64,000 nt of DNA from Sinohyriopsis cumingii (lineage: Eukaryota > Mollusca > Bivalvia > Unionida > Unionidae), in NCBI GenBank assembly GCA_028554795.2, contig CM068827.1, forward strand, positions 77,826,677-77,890,676. Direction: 5' to 3'. Below are positions 11,291-23,225 of the stretch, one piece after another. Every line of letters begins with the position of its first letter. Position 1 is the first letter of the stretch. Below the pieces are notes generated by a model that saw nothing but the letters and a program-made list of their open reading frames with translations, was not told the DNA's origin and searched no databases. A program made the position numbers and the translations under genes.

Positions 11291-14200
11291 TTTGACAAAC
11301 TTTTTTTTAAAAATCAATATATTTCACTGCGTAATCCGTGGTTAAATTGTCTTAAGATTCAACATATCCAATATTCATTTAGAATTGAGATCAAAGTTGC
11401 ACTACATTTGATGAATCTAGTTTGTTGTTAGCTTCAGTCTGTTGAAAATGGTCAGCTGACGTTTGTTCTCATCTGAATTTTTTTTGTCAAACATGATTAT
11501 TGTGCCATTTAGCTGTGTTACATGTAAATGTCAAGTGAAATAATTATCTGATTTAAGTATATGGATGAAAGAACAGGAACAGAAAGGAATATGTCAATTG
11601 CATTCAAGTGTAATGCAATGGAAATATAACACTTTTAAGTGCTCTCTCAAAATGGATCAGATATCCTTTCATTTCACAGCATTATTTCTCTGAGGAATCT
11701 CCCATATACCAGACTAATATTATATTAAGTTACCCATAAAATAAACATTGTATAATGATACGAAATTTATATAATCATCCATGTTCTTACCTAATTTGTC
11801 CAAGGGGTATGAAATATTAAAGTTTCTTCCTTATATGATTTCCCTTTGTGATGTTTCTTGATTTGGTATTAATAATGTCGTTGTGGCGGCTTCATTTGGC
11901 ATGTATATGTTCTTCCAGTGACATTGGTGAATACTCGTGCCATCTATAGAATAGTTAAGTTCTTTTTGATCTTCACAATGCATAAACATAAAGCATCTGA
12001 ACTTGGTGAACATATAAGAAACGTGGTATTGTAACGAGAATTGTGTAGTCATCTGCCGAGACGAACAAATATAACTCAGGGAGTAAACGAATCTTATAGC
12101 AGATGCAATACGAATCCTCATGTACTGTAAAATGTGTATGTTAAAACTAGTAAGAGACAAACAAAACCTTTCCGATATATCAGAGTCGCATTTGAGCAAA
12201 AGGCCAGAACAAAGTAAGCATCCGGTCATACCAAGCTTCAGCAACCTTATGCAAACGCTTCATACATATATATTCGTCTAGGTGGACTGGCAGTAAAGCA
12301 TAAAAACGTTTATTTCTCGACTAGACCTACTGCATGACATTCATACAACATTGAATTCTATTGTTTTGTATTTTCTTTTAGTATAAAATGATGTGGTTAA
12401 TTTAAAATAGTTTTCGTAATAACTGAATCGTATTAATAAAAACAACACAGTAGAATGTTTGAAGTTCAACATCTCATTTAAGGCTGACATAGACTCAACC
12501 ATTTTCTTCTCTGCACAATTTTATTCTATGTTGAAACCAAGCACAAAAGATTATAAATTAAAATGAATCGACATTTGTGTTAAACATTCTTTAAAATGTC
12601 ATTGAAAATAAGAAATGTATGCAGATAAAACTTGTTTAAACAATATGCATTAAACATTGATACGTTTCGTCCTAAATGATGTAAGGGTGTTATTATCTAT
12701 GTTTCAGTCCTTGATTTTCTCTTCTAATGAATCGTATTTATTGAATATGATTACTTTCTAACAGACTAAACGGAAGAAAGACACAAACACTTTTCAGGTA
12801 CTTGATTTATCTACGAACGATACCATAATGTGGGATAAAGTTAATTCCAAATTTACCATTCAAGAATAAAAGGATAATCATTTCATAGTAAATATTGAGC
12901 AGGAAAAAAGAGCTTTCGATAAGAGCAATAATACGAAATTTTGGCGCTTATGATGTTGTTGAGTATATTAAACTTTTTTATTCTAAATACCATTTTATTT
13001 AAGATTCGAGCATAGGTTATCACATGACTACCTTTTGTATCATCGACATTAAAGCGACGAACAAATACAGAGTTAAAGGTTAATGAAATGTCAATACTAA
13101 CCCAACTTGTTAAACGCACGAAATGTTTAAGGTGTACGCCTCTTCCACGAACTTCTATAGTTTAGGAATAGCTATATCACACATTCAAACCGATTTCCGC
13201 TCGTTAACTTTATTGCATGCTGGGTAACTGGACTTTTATTTTCCTATCCGCTAATTGCCTCTACAAGTTTTGAATTACAAGTATGAGACAGCTTGGTACC
13301 GTAGTCTATTGAGCAGTCAGTAGTTTTACTGGGGGATGAGTGGGTGCGTGAAATATGAAATCATATCTCACTGAGATACAACACATGCTCGAACTATATT
13401 ATACAGAGTCTCTTATCAAAATAGGATACGTGCAATTACATCCTAGCATTAGAATTGTACAAAAATGGTACCTTGTGTACTTCGAGTGTAGAAAAGCAAA
13501 TGATATACTACCATTAATTTACACAACTGTCACCTTCCTGTGGCATATATGAACAACTTTCTTTGAAAAGTAGATGAATATCAGATGTTTATCATATGAT
13601 ATATAAAAACAAAGAGGAAGAAAACAAACAAACAGGCAATAACAAGGCTATAGCCACTGACACACGCCGTTGCGGCACCAATTCTGATTTAATGTCTTTT
13701 GTATTAAAATAATTTATAAATAAATATAAATAATCCATACACATACGTTTCGTGTTTCAATTGACCTTTGAACGTTCGCTTTTATCAAGTAGAAGTGAAA
13801 GGTCCAACGTTAGTAATATTTTGGTAAAACCAAAGCAAGTCGCTGTATAATGAAATGTATCTTTGATGTTAGAAGATGTGGACCACGAGACGTACTTTGC
13901 AATAATTTTGTTTCACGGGATGTGAAGAAGTAGCTATTACAATCCTATTTGCATAACAACAGAATGTTATGCTGGCAGACTACATGCATTGATCTTGTTT
14001 CGATTCATGCCGTAGGAATACAATCTTGTGAATGAATGCATAAATTTACTATGTTGTAAATTCCGGTTAGGATAGGGTTTAAACAGTAGTCATAACCATA
14101 CAATTGTAGGTGCTTTTTTCACAAATTCAAGTCACAGGTTGAAATGTTTCAAGTATTGTATGCAGTTTTAATCCTTTAATTTAGGACATATAAAAGAGGT

Positions 14201-15837
14201 CAGAAATTAAAATGTCTGAGAATTCAACAGGTAGCCAGTAGGAACAATAAGTTGTCAGAAGGACTGTTATGAGTTATTCCATACAGTGATTATGCGAGAA
14301 CATGAAATCAAGTAAGAGACACAAGGGATGTCTTTTATTGGCTAGTCCTACAGACGTTTTTGTCATTGGCCATTTTCTATTTTAACTTTTCTTTATAAGG
14401 AAGGAACGAACATTTTCTTGCAAAAACAAAAACAATGACGAATTCAAGTGACATAATAGGTCATCATTCTTAGTTCAATATAAACTTTAGATATATTTTC
14501 AATTTATTAAGACTTTAAAACTGTTTAAATTTAATAAGTTAGCATACTATTCATCTATTTATGTCGAAATTTAATTTCGAATAATAAGCAAATACAATCC
14601 AAATATGCATATATAGAGAATATTTAAATTGTGGCTCTCTTGGTACAATCTAGCAGTCATTATATTCCCTGGAAAATGATTTCTAGCAAGGCATAATGTA
14701 CTGAACATTGTCATTCAAATACAAAATTATCAAATGTTTCTTCTGCTTAATGATCCTTCAGGCATCCGACTTTCTAGTGAATGTGGATGATAATATTGAG
14801 CGCGCAACTTCATAACACGTGCTAACAAGCCTTCCCGCTGTTTATTCGTTTTCGTCAATAGTGGATTTTTTTTTACATATAAGAGAGGTAGATTGTTTCT
14901 GTGTATAGCGAGCACGAATATGCACAAGCAGTTACTGATTCGACGGTTCAACATATTTCTGGTTGAAATGTTAAATGCTCACGTCGCGGAAACATGATCT
15001 GATTATTGACTTTGTTATATAATGGCTGCACTTTTGAAACAAAAGGATAGAGATACTTCGGTCTGATTGTTGCTAATAATAATAAAAATCATCTGGCAGT
15101 TTCTTTATTAGTCGAACTGAAAACATTTTTCCTTCATAACATATATCCATTTTTAAAGACATATTTATCAACGCTTTGCTCAAATTGCATATTGCAGTTA
15201 AAAAAAACACGTAGTTCCCTTCATAAGTAATAACAAGAAGCCAATGAATATTAGTAACATTTGTACCTATCAGGAAGTCCATTTTTCTCTTTATTCAAGG
15301 ATGGTCACATTGACTTTAGGCAGAAGCTATTTGTAATAAACGATCCAATCCTTATAACCTACAAGGCATACAGTTTTAAACTTTGCGTTGCTATGCATCC
15401 CAAATCAAGCTATCGACTAAGGTGTTCTGACATCATATGAGTGTTGGCGCTGGAGGCTTGGTATAAAATATGTAAATGCATCATACGCGAAAACGAAAAC
15501 GGTAGCATTTGTTGAGTACAGACATAGAACGAAAGTATACATTATAGTGTAATTTATGCAAGAATGAAGAATAAAGAATAGCACGAAAAGTATCAAAACG
15601 AAACAATTTGTGATAGATTCCAGAAGTCTGGGAAATAAAGAAAACAACTAAAATATTTTATTCTTTTTAGCAAAGCGAGTCCAATAATTTGAAGAAAATA
15701 AATTTCAGCCCAAACTGGTCACAATATAATACAACCTAAAGTGCTAGATGTTAAGGCACGACTAATAAAATCTTCACAGTCACAAGATAAATGAAATAAA
15801 AAATAAAAACGTCAATCAGGTCAAGCAGAAACTAACT
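11291..15837. other. Long AT-rich stretch without recognised genes
   Basis: No domain, SINE, LINE or RNA gene is recognised. The longest open frame is on the minus strand at 11831-12244 (137 codons). Its conceptual product is Cys- and Ser-rich with no family resemblance, signal peptide or repeated motif, and is most likely chance. A stray 28-bp satellite-like unit lies near 13083-13100. The remaining open frames are under 80 codons and uninformative. Confidence 0.45.
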
Positions 15838-15958
15838 AAATTTTGGACAAGGTAAAGTCCAGCAAACAATGTTACTTTACAATAACACGTAATGAAATAA
15901 AATGTTTATAAAACTAACAGAACAACAATTTAAATTAAATATGCATATGAACCTACCT
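15838..15958. repeat. Diverged fragment of AT-rich repeat R1
   Basis: The block 'ttggacaaggtaaagtccagcaaac...atgaaataaaatg...aaattaaatatgcat' aligns in order with 25045-25135 ('ttggacaaggtcagctac...atgaaataaataaaatg...aaattaaatatgcat'). It is the most diverged of four R1 pieces in the window. Confidence 0.45.
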
Positions 15959-16358
15959 CGCACTCAGATCTCAGAGGTGATAAAGTTGAGGTTGTGGCTG
16001 TTCATAAAGAAGTAGACTCATTTGCAAAAGCTACCACCTAGACAAGATTTCCTACATTAAAACATTATATACGCTCACTAGAAGGCCATTATTATGAACT
16101 TTGACACTACTGCAAACACCGTGATCCCAATGCAGCAAGAAATTGGCTAAATATGAGAAGGGGAAAATTATGTTCCTGTTATAACATGCAACTTCAATTA
16201 CCAAAATATGGGGTACACTCGGTGGCCTAATCGTGTAATATAGATAATCAATTAAACATGGTTTATAACAGGGAGCCTGCATAATTATTGGGGTGGTGGT
16301 AGTGGTGGTGGAAAACATGTAATGGTCAGCTATTACCTTTTAGGATTTAGCCTGAAAC
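15959..16358. other. Unassigned sequence
   Basis: No feature is recognised beyond a short 'ggtggtggtagtggtggtgg' tract near 16290. It directly precedes the RTE-type fragment. Confidence 0.5.
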
Positions 16359-16995
16359 ATGTTCAAAAGGTTGGTGATTGTTCTTCACAATGATCATATT
16401 CATAGCTTAGCAGGAGATGAAAAAGAATTAGCTGACTTGGTTGAGCGCATCAACACAACCTTCACAGCATACGGTATGGAGATTTGCGCCGAAAAATCTA
16501 AACTGATGAAAAACAACACCAGTGGCATCAGTGCAGAATAAGGGTCAGTGGACAGAAGCTGGAAAGAGTCACAAGCTATAAGTACTTGAGATCAATTATC
16601 GCAGATGAGCGCTCCAAACCAGAACTACTTTACAGGATTGCCCAGACAAGAGCAGCAATAACAGAGGTCCACAACATGATCCAATGCGCCATCATACACT
16701 CTGAAAACCTCTCGTCCTCTGTAGAAAAGCACAAAATGAAGTGGTACGGTTATGTTTCAAGATCATCTGGACTGACAAAAACAATCTTGCAAGGTAAAGT
16801 GCGAGGATGCATTAGAAGAGGCAGACAGAAAAGAGGTGGGAAGACAACATCAAGGAGTGGATAGGAAGGGGATTTGGCGATTCCCAAAGGGCAGTAGAGA
16901 GCAGGGAAAGATGGAGAGAATTGGTTGTAAAGTCGTCTGTGGTAAGCAAAGGAGCTTTTTAGTTAAGGGAGTGTTGTTGTTTTTGTTGTTGTTGT

Positions 16996-17027
<32 letters not shown>

Positions 17028-17036
17028 TTTAAAATG
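16359..17036 (+). pseudogene. RTE-type LINE, truncated 3' end of RT ORF
   Basis: Conceptual translation (frame changes near 16540 and 16850) gives the 3' part of an RT ORF common in marine animals. It begins just after the RT catalytic region, with 'LAGDEKELADLVERIN' and 'AYGMEICAEKSKLM', then 'VSGQKLERVTSYKYLRSI', 'KMKWYGYVSRSSGL' and 'DNIKEWIGRGF...SQRAVESRERW'. The catalytic ADD is replaced by 'NDH' at about 16389. About 80 residues normally between 'ITEVHNMI' and 'KHKMKWYG' are missing, so the copy carries an internal deletion as well as 5' truncation. It ends in a (TGA)n tail, as RTE elements often do (family knowledge). It is inactive. Confidence 0.8.
16995..17031 (+). repeat. (TGA)n tail of the RTE-type LINE
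   Basis: The run 'ttgatgatgatgatgatg...' follows a short (GTT)n stretch directly after the end of the RT reading frame. This fits the short tandem 3' tails of RTE-clade retrotransposons. Confidence 0.8.
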
Positions 17037-18420
17037 TGAAATCTGCAGCTGGAGTTAAGTGCACTCCCCTTGCTCATATAATCGGGCGCCCTTGGTTTAG
17101 AGTTCGTTGGTATTGATTATGATGATAAAATTTCTGTAAAATTAAAACCATGTTACTTTAGTATAGATAAAGATATATGTGCTTATATTTATACTGTGCA
17201 GTACCATGATGCAATTGGTCAAGTCCTGTATTATCTCATCTTGATACACAAACTGTATAACCAGATCATAAAAATGGAGAGAGTTATTGTCTCATTTGTG
17301 TTGATTTTTATGCTCAGACGCGCGCTGTAACATACTTCGTCCAAGATGATACAACACTTATTGTTAGGTGATGATGACATTTACGGTTATGAAAGCCCAC
17401 GTGAATCGAGAATCAGAGAGGAAGGCCATGAAAATGGTTATATGCTTTTTTGTTTAAATCACAAATTTACGAAATTTTAATGGAATAATTAGGTTTTGGT
17501 GAATTTATGCTTTTGATCACAATATATTAAAGGTTAGTGGATTATGTCTTGATAACATTTACACTGTAGAATTATGTCAATCATTGTAGGAGAACTGAAT
17601 ATTTATTCAGACCATTGTACTGTACATTTTACAGCCTAACTTTCGTGTGTGTTACATTGTTCCTAAGTGTCTACGGTAGATGAAACGAAAATCAGAAGCA
17701 GATGAGATTGGAATAGTAATAAATGCGAATATGTGTCAAATCTGGAAAGGACATATTTGAGATACAAATTAAACAAAGTCATTATTAAGCGAAGCGTACC
17801 TGACGTGCGTCAACAAGTTGTCATTTATGCCTTCGCAGAACTGACACAGAAGCATATCCTCTCTGAAACTAATTGCAAAGAAAATATACGTTTCTAACTT
17901 AGTATACCTTCTTACTGCAGGAATTCGAGATTGGAAAGATACTTTAACGAAGAGTAATTAATCATTACAGACTTACCACAACGAATGAAAATATACCTAC
18001 TGTGAGTTAATTTAAATCGAAGTGCACGGAAATTGATAAAATATAGAAAGAAAAAAACCACACTGACAAGCACCTTCATAGTTTGTTAATTGCACGAAAT
18101 AATAACGTCAGATTTCCTTTGAAAATGCTAACAGTCTATGTGCTTTTCGGCAAAACAGTTTCTGAAGATGAATTTTACAATATTTAGAATTAAAACCTGA
18201 TAAATGTGCTATTGCATAAGTGTGAAATAATTAGTACAACATAACTGTTATCTTCCTTACATTCTTTATTTAGTTCTATTTTTTCCTCATTCATAGCCAG
18301 AAAGTTATATCATACATTTAAATAAGAGGGATCAGGCTGGTGACGTTGTGAGCTTTTCGTCTGTGTTTTAAATAAAAATATTAAATGGGTGGGCAGTAGA
18401 AAACAATATATAGAAGGTAA
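17037..18420. other. Unassigned AT-rich sequence
   Basis: No domain, repeat pair or RNA gene is recognised on either strand. Confidence 0.5.
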
Positions 18421-19290
18421 ATTTGGATTTAGGTCAAATATTTGTGCTACTGATAGCTTATCTACACTTCATAAATTAATCACATGTCTTATTAACTCTT
18501 GCGAAAACAGCATTAAGTAAAATTTATTGTTTGTTATTTTAAAGAAGGCATTTGATATTTTGCAAGAATTGTTTTTCTTTACAATTGTTTAAATTCGCAT
18601 TAGCGGTAAAAATCCCATAAAACAAACTGCGTGTACATTTCTGTGGGTAGCAAAGTCGAATGCAATTTGTATTATGAAACTGGTGTTCGACAAGTGGAAT
18701 GTTTAGCACCTCTTTTATATTCAGTATTTAATAATGATGTAGAGAATATTAAAACTTGTATTGATGATATTATCATTGGTATAACTATGATGTTAATATT
18801 GTATGCCAATGATAAAGATATTGTCAATATTGTATGCTAACAATGCTGTGAGGTTTTAATAGGTAGTGATAGCATGCAAAAGAGATTAGTTGTATTGCAA
18901 ACTATTATGTGAAATAGAAATTTTAAAACAAAATATATTTAAGACTAATGTTATGATTTTTCGGAAATGTGATTATGTCGCGAATAGCAAAATATTTCTG
19001 AATAAATTTATATTAATGAATTATGTTTTACGATGGGTATCTCATAAGCAGAAAAAAGAAAACAGCATGCAATATAATCTAATATAAAGCAATATAATGA
19101 TAAGTTATTAGTTGTGCAAGTCCTGTCATATGGGGATTTAAATAAGGCAATATTTTTGTAAAAATGCATGTGTGATTTTGTAAAATCATTAATGAGTTAT
19201 AAAAAGACAAGATATAATATCTTTGGATATGATAAAGCATCAGATAGTAATTAAAAATTGTAAATTCTAGAAGTAGGAAACGTACATGAA
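18421..19290 (+). pseudogene. Decayed non-LTR reverse transcriptase
   Basis: Plus-strand translation with several stops and frameshifts shows RT landmarks in order. 'FGFRSN...ATDSLSTLHKLI' and 'LLFVILKKAFDIL' (motif A region) lie at 18422-18560. 'TGVRQVECLAPLLYSVFNND' (motif B region; the usual form is GVRQGE.LSP) is at about 18679-18738. 'LYANDKDIV' (the YADD box, with D changed to N) is at about 18799-18825. A downstream thumb-like 'KTNVMIFRK' is at about 18938-18970. No endonuclease is recognised upstream. The element is very AT-rich, unlike the other LINEs here, which suggests long decay. Clade is not assigned. Confidence 0.7.
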
Positions 19291-19696
19291 GTTTATATGC
19301 AGAATTTATAGTAAACGCAAAAACAAAAATTCAAGGATAGTACATTTTAAAGATCTTTATAAATCTTTTAAAATTTAAATGTTAATTTTTTAATTTTTAA
19401 ATTAAATTTTAACTTAAAATTAAATTTGTAAATTTTTAATTGATCAAGGTGTTGGAAATGTTGATGGGTGCCACCAAATATTAAACAAACAATTGAAAGT
19501 TAATTCTTTTCGAAATTGCAATTATTGTCTTCATAGATCAAGGCAACATATTATTCTTGCAAATAGGTTTTCATTTAAAGAATATCTTTTTTTACTATTA
19601 AATTGTTTAGAAAACACTAGTTATACTTCTAACATTATCTCATAGAAGCAGATTTATAGGCTGAGCCTCGAACAGGATCACGTGACAATAGAAAAT

Positions 19697-19698
<2 letters not shown>
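19291..19698. other. AT-only low-complexity stretch and unassigned sequence
   Basis: About 19360-19441 is composed almost only of A and T with self-complementary 'aaatttaaat/attaaatttaa' phrases. The rest is unassigned. A diverged 3' portion of the preceding LINE could extend into it, but I cannot show this. Confidence 0.5.
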
Positions 19699-19735
<37 letters not shown>

Positions 19736-19895
19736 TTTTAACGTAGCTTTAACAATATGTCAATTGTATCGCTACGGCGTCTGCAGTATGGCAGTTTATA
19801 GTGATATTGCAGGCATATAACGTCATCCTACCCAGTCACACAATATTGAACGAGGCCGACCAGACCTAGCACTAGCCTCATAAGGATGAAGTAGG
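19699..19895 (-). mobile_element. SINE-B copy, 3' part, minus strand
   Basis: On the plus strand it begins with a (TG)n run (19699-19733), which is the reversed (CA)n tail. It continues with the SINE-B body ('taacgtagctttaacaatatgtc', 'atcgctacggcgtctgcagtatggcagtttatagtga', 'cacccagtcacac'-like, 'gaggccgaccagacctagcac'). The copy is missing the internal 'catcatgccgcagacatg' piece and the tRNA head, so it is internally deleted and 5'-truncated. Confidence 0.75.
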
Positions 19896-20138
19896 AATGC
19901 AAACAGGTTTCTCTTCTCTTCTGTGCGAGTCACTCTTTGTGTATTCTTTATTATAGTATTATATTATATATATATATAAAATATGAATCAAAAAATTTTC
20001 ACGCAGCATCTTTAACAGCTGCAGAAAGTTTTCAATATTGAAACATATTGAAAAAAACGTATCCCCAGTGGATATTTGACAAAATCTAATGCAAATGACA
20101 TGATATTGTGCTTCGTACAAATACCTTTCTCTAAAGAA
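19896..20138. other. Unassigned AT-rich sequence
   Basis: No feature is recognised apart from a short (TA) run near 19965-19980. Confidence 0.5.
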
Positions 20139-20284
20139 GTATGTGTGTGTGTGTGATTTGGAATTTTAACGTAGATTTAACAATTTTTCAGACATATCGC
20201 TACGATGTCTGCAGTGTGGCAGTTTATAGTGATGTCTAGCATTGGGGCATCATGCCGCAGACATGTATCATCATGTCCCACCCA
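20139..20284 (-). mobile_element. SINE-B, 3' half of a copy split by a LINE
   Basis: The (TG)n start, 'atttaacaatttttcagacatatcgctacgatgtctgcagtgtggcagtttatagtga' (in part) and 'ggggcatcatgccgcagacatg...catgtcccacccagtcacatta' match the copy at 56695-56845. Homology stops at 'cccagtcacattat', where the CR1/L2 3' tail (AAT)n begins. It resumes with the next SINE segment at about 23226. Confidence 0.85.
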
Positions 20285-20292
20285 GTCACATT

Positions 20293-20324
<32 letters not shown>

Positions 20325-20372
20325 GACTTTGTACAGCGCCTAATCTTTAGAAGCTCTAAGCGCTTTACAACA

Positions 20373-20951
20373 TTAGACAACACCTATAACATTAAACATA
20401 TATAATGATATTATTACAAAAAACAAACACCACGAAATTAGAAAACAAAAAAGATGCTGAAAATATTTAAGGTAGGAAACGTTATTAGGTCTGTAAGTGT
20501 ATTCTTGCATTCGAAATAAGTGAGTTTTAAGGGCATTCTTGAATGAGATCACTGTGTCTTTGTGTCTAAGTTCAGCGGGCAATTCATTCCACGTTGCTGG
20601 GCCCTGGTATGCAAAAGAACGTTGTCCATATGACTTCATTTTCGTAGTGGGAATAATCAATATACGATGATCAGAAGCGCAAGTATCTTGCTCGTGTGTA
20701 CACATGGGTGACGTCGGATAGGTATATTGGACTAGAGTCCGCCAGTGAAACAAATTTTGTGTTTGATTCTGGATCGAATGGATAGCCAGTTTAGGGTACA
20801 GAGCAGGGGGAGTTGTGATCTGATCGTGGTACTCTAAGGATGATCCGAGCAGCTGTGTTTTAAACTTTTTTGAAGTTTCTGAAGTAGATATTGAGATGAA
20901 AGAGAAAGAATTTAGTTCCAATAGTCCAGTCTTGAAAGTACTCATGAACAC
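20373..20951 (-). pseudogene. CR1/L2-type LINE, C-terminal RT-distal domain
   Basis: This 192-codon frame carries the conserved end of CR1/L2 ORF2: 'DHRILIIPTTKMKSYGQRSFAYQ' in part, then 'GPATWNELPAELRHKDTVISFK' in part, 'NALKTHLF'. The N-terminal part ('LFHWRTLVQYTYPT') looks like a degraded 'LHWLP...' segment. It is in frame for its whole length but separated from the RT frame by breaks near 20960-21140. Confidence 0.8.
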
Positions 20952-21141
20952 ACAAGTGTTCTAGTGGCATCAACTGAAAGATATCTGCGAACAGAGCTGA
21001 TGCGTCTCAGCTCAAGATATGCAGCCTTGCATATGTTCATGACATGTTAGTGCAATGTGAGAGTTCTGTCCAGAGTGACACCTAGGTTTCGTACCGACTG
21101 TGTGAATTTAATGTTGGTGTTGCTGATATTTATTGTTTGAG

Positions 21142-21996
21142 TTAATGATGTGACTGAGAAGGTCTTTGTGTTGTGATCAAAATGGCCTCAGTTTTATCAT
21201 CATTCATCTGCAGTTTGTTTCGTGTCATCCATGATTTTACATCAGAAATGTACCTCTCTACACCTTGGATGGTAGCATCAACGTCATTTGGGTGGCTAGA
21301 TTTGTATAGTTGGGTGTCGTCATGATACAACTGGTGAGACACTGGATGATGATCTATGACACTTGAGAGCGGCTGAGTATATATAATGAAGAGAACAGGT
21401 CGAAGAACAGACCCCTGTGGAACACCACAACATAGATTATCAGGGCTGTAGAGTATTCCATTTGCAGACATTGTTTGGGTCCTGTTGACCAAGTTGGGCT
21501 TGAACCACAGCAAGATTGTGTCTTGAATACCAAATACATGCTGGAGACGGTGAAGTAATATATCATGGTCTATTATGTCAAATGCTGCAGACAAATCAAG
21601 GAAGGTGAGGACTAATCTTTCCGCTTTCCAATGATGGAAATTCCACGGATGAGAGAGAGAGAGAGAGGTATTATTAACATCAGTTAGTGAAGGCAATACT
21701 GGATCTAAGCACCCAAGCAGCAGTGATGTTGGAATTGGATCAAGTTCACATAACTTTGCTGCACTCTTCATCAAGATTGTACGTACTAAATCCATAGAGA
21801 CCGGTTCAAATGCTGCTAATGGTTGCCGCTGAAATTCTGTATAACAACTGTATGGTGACGACACGTCAATTGAAATTGTGTTGTAAAGCGTACTTCTAAT
21901 GGTTTGTATTCTGTAACGGAAGAAATTTTCAAACTGGTCCTGAAGGTCGAATTGAGTGAAGGTATTTGGATGTTGAGTACATTTGTTCCTTGACAT
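21142..21996 (-). pseudogene. CR1/L2-type LINE, reverse transcriptase domain
   Basis: A 284-codon frame. RT motif A is 'LDLSAAFDIIDHDILL' (residues ~133-148), motif B 'GVPQGSVLRPVLFIIY' (191-206), and motif C 'YHDDTQLY' (224-231), where the usual form is YADD. The two catalytic aspartates of motif C are therefore kept. Residues 1-110 are the linker and the first RT segment ('DPIPTSLL'). About 80-100 residues normally between 'LPSLTDVNNTSLS' and 'LVLTFLDLSAAFD' (RT motifs 1-3) are missing at about 21610-21670. An AG-rich (GAGA)n patch lies at the junction. The protein would not be functional. Confidence 0.85.
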
Positions 21997-22286
21997 CAGC
22001 TTGTTAGTAATCTAGAATAGCTTTTTGCTGGTGGAACTTTCCACCATTTTAGTACTGTAGTGGGCTGATTTCGCTGCATGGACTACGCTTGTGATGTTCT
22101 TCTTAGCGGCATCATATATTTGCTTATGAATAGTGAGACGGTGGAAAGCCAAAGTCTCTCAGCTTTACGGCGGTCTCTTTTAGCAGTGCGAAGCTGGTCC
22201 CTAACACCGCTATACCATGGAGAACACTTTTGAATTGATACTCTGCACTTGGTGGCTGGAGCATGTTTTTCAAGCAACGAACACAG

Positions 22287-22712
22287 CTAGTTATCGAGTT
22301 GATCTGCTGCAAGAGGTAAGCAAGTTGTTAGGTTTGCTTGGATGTCATGCATTAGTTTGGTTCTATTTATCATACGGAGGTTTCTCTTAGTAGAAAATAA
22401 AGATGGAGGGTTAGGGACTGATACGTCAAGGTGGCATATAATGCAGAGGTGATCTGATGCAAGTTCGTGGTATACCAGGGAGGACCGTAGAATTTTATCA
22501 TCAGGTCTGTGAAGAATCCAGTCTAAAATGTGACCATGTTTATGGGTGGGTTGGTTAAATGACTGTTTGAGGTTGAAAACATTAATAGAATCTATGAGTT
22601 TTGATGCGTTTGGGTTTCCTGGACAGTCAAAGTGAAAGTTGAAATCTCCAAGAATAATTAGGTTGCCACCTATCGAATTTCCATAGTCCAGGAGATTCGG
22701 AAACTGCTCCAA
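22287..22712 (-). pseudogene. CR1/L2-type LINE, endonuclease C-terminal half
   Basis: A 141-codon frame with the APE endonuclease core 'NLIILGDFNFHFD' (residues ~17-29), then 'FNLKQSFNQPTHKHGHILDW' and 'ASDHLCI' (SDH box). The GDFN and SDH catalytic boxes are intact in this frame. Upstream, 22713-22900 holds the rest of the domain in other frames. A short frame overlapping its end (22083-22312, two frames) covers the endonuclease-RT linker with frameshifts. Confidence 0.8.
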
Positions 22713-22970
22713 AAAGAGAGATTCAGTCAGCTTGTTTTTTTTCTACTAGGAGGAGGGCGGTATAGTCAGAAAAAATGGACTGACCTTTCTTCCAGTGTGA
22801 GTGTGTTTTGGACTAGTTGAAACGATGTGTGGCAGAAACTGAAAGTTGTGGTGTGGTTATGACGTTTGATCATGGAGTTCTTTGTGATGACTGAAATTCC
22901 ACCTCCGCGAGATTGGCGGGGGAACGACTTGATGGAGTAACCAGTGGGTGTTAGATCCGCGCACTTGGGC

Positions 22971-23213
22971 TCATCGCCTGATTGGTTGAACCATGTTTCT
23001 TTCAGGAATAAGACGTCGATATTCTGATTTTTTATAAAAATTAACTATTTTTGCGCGCTTTTCCGGTGGTGCAACTGACTGGGCATGGAATAATGCAATA
23101 CGCAGAGGTATCTCTTGCATTGTTGACACAAAGGGTGACGATTTAATAGGGATTTGAATTAGATTATCTAGATTAACGGTTGAATTTTTAAGTTGTTGCG
23201 CCGCAAAGGTCAT
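22971..23213 (-). pseudogene. CR1/L2-type LINE, endonuclease N-terminal part
   Basis: 'LRIALFHAQSVAPPEKRAKI' marks the N-terminus of the APE endonuclease (normally 'LRIALFNARSV...K'). It then runs into a frameshifted segment at 'YRRLIPERNMVQ', where the metal-binding glutamate motif 'LTETW' is expected. The LINE probably starts 5' of here, between 23213 and 23240. Confidence 0.75.
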
Positions 23214-23225
23214 AAGGGAGATAAC

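Larger units (their letters stand above)
20285..23225 (-). mobile_element. CR1/L2-type LINE, minus strand, inserted in SINE-B
   Basis: The 3' end is at 20285-20360. On the minus strand it reads 'gttgtaaagcgcttagag...ggcgctgtacaaagtcctcattattatt', the typical 'aagcgctt...ggcgct' 3' end followed by a short tandem tail. Reading 5' to 3' on the minus strand there is an APE endonuclease (22971-23213 and 22287-22712), a reverse transcriptase (21142-21996) and a C-terminal domain (20373-20951). All are disrupted. It splits a SINE-B copy, so it is younger than that SINE. CR1/L2 assignment rests on motif resemblance and the 3' terminus. Confidence 0.85.

Noticed and set aside
11831..12244. A 137-codon protein on the minus strand
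   Set aside because: No family resemblance, domain or exon signals. The length is compatible with chance in this amount of sequence.
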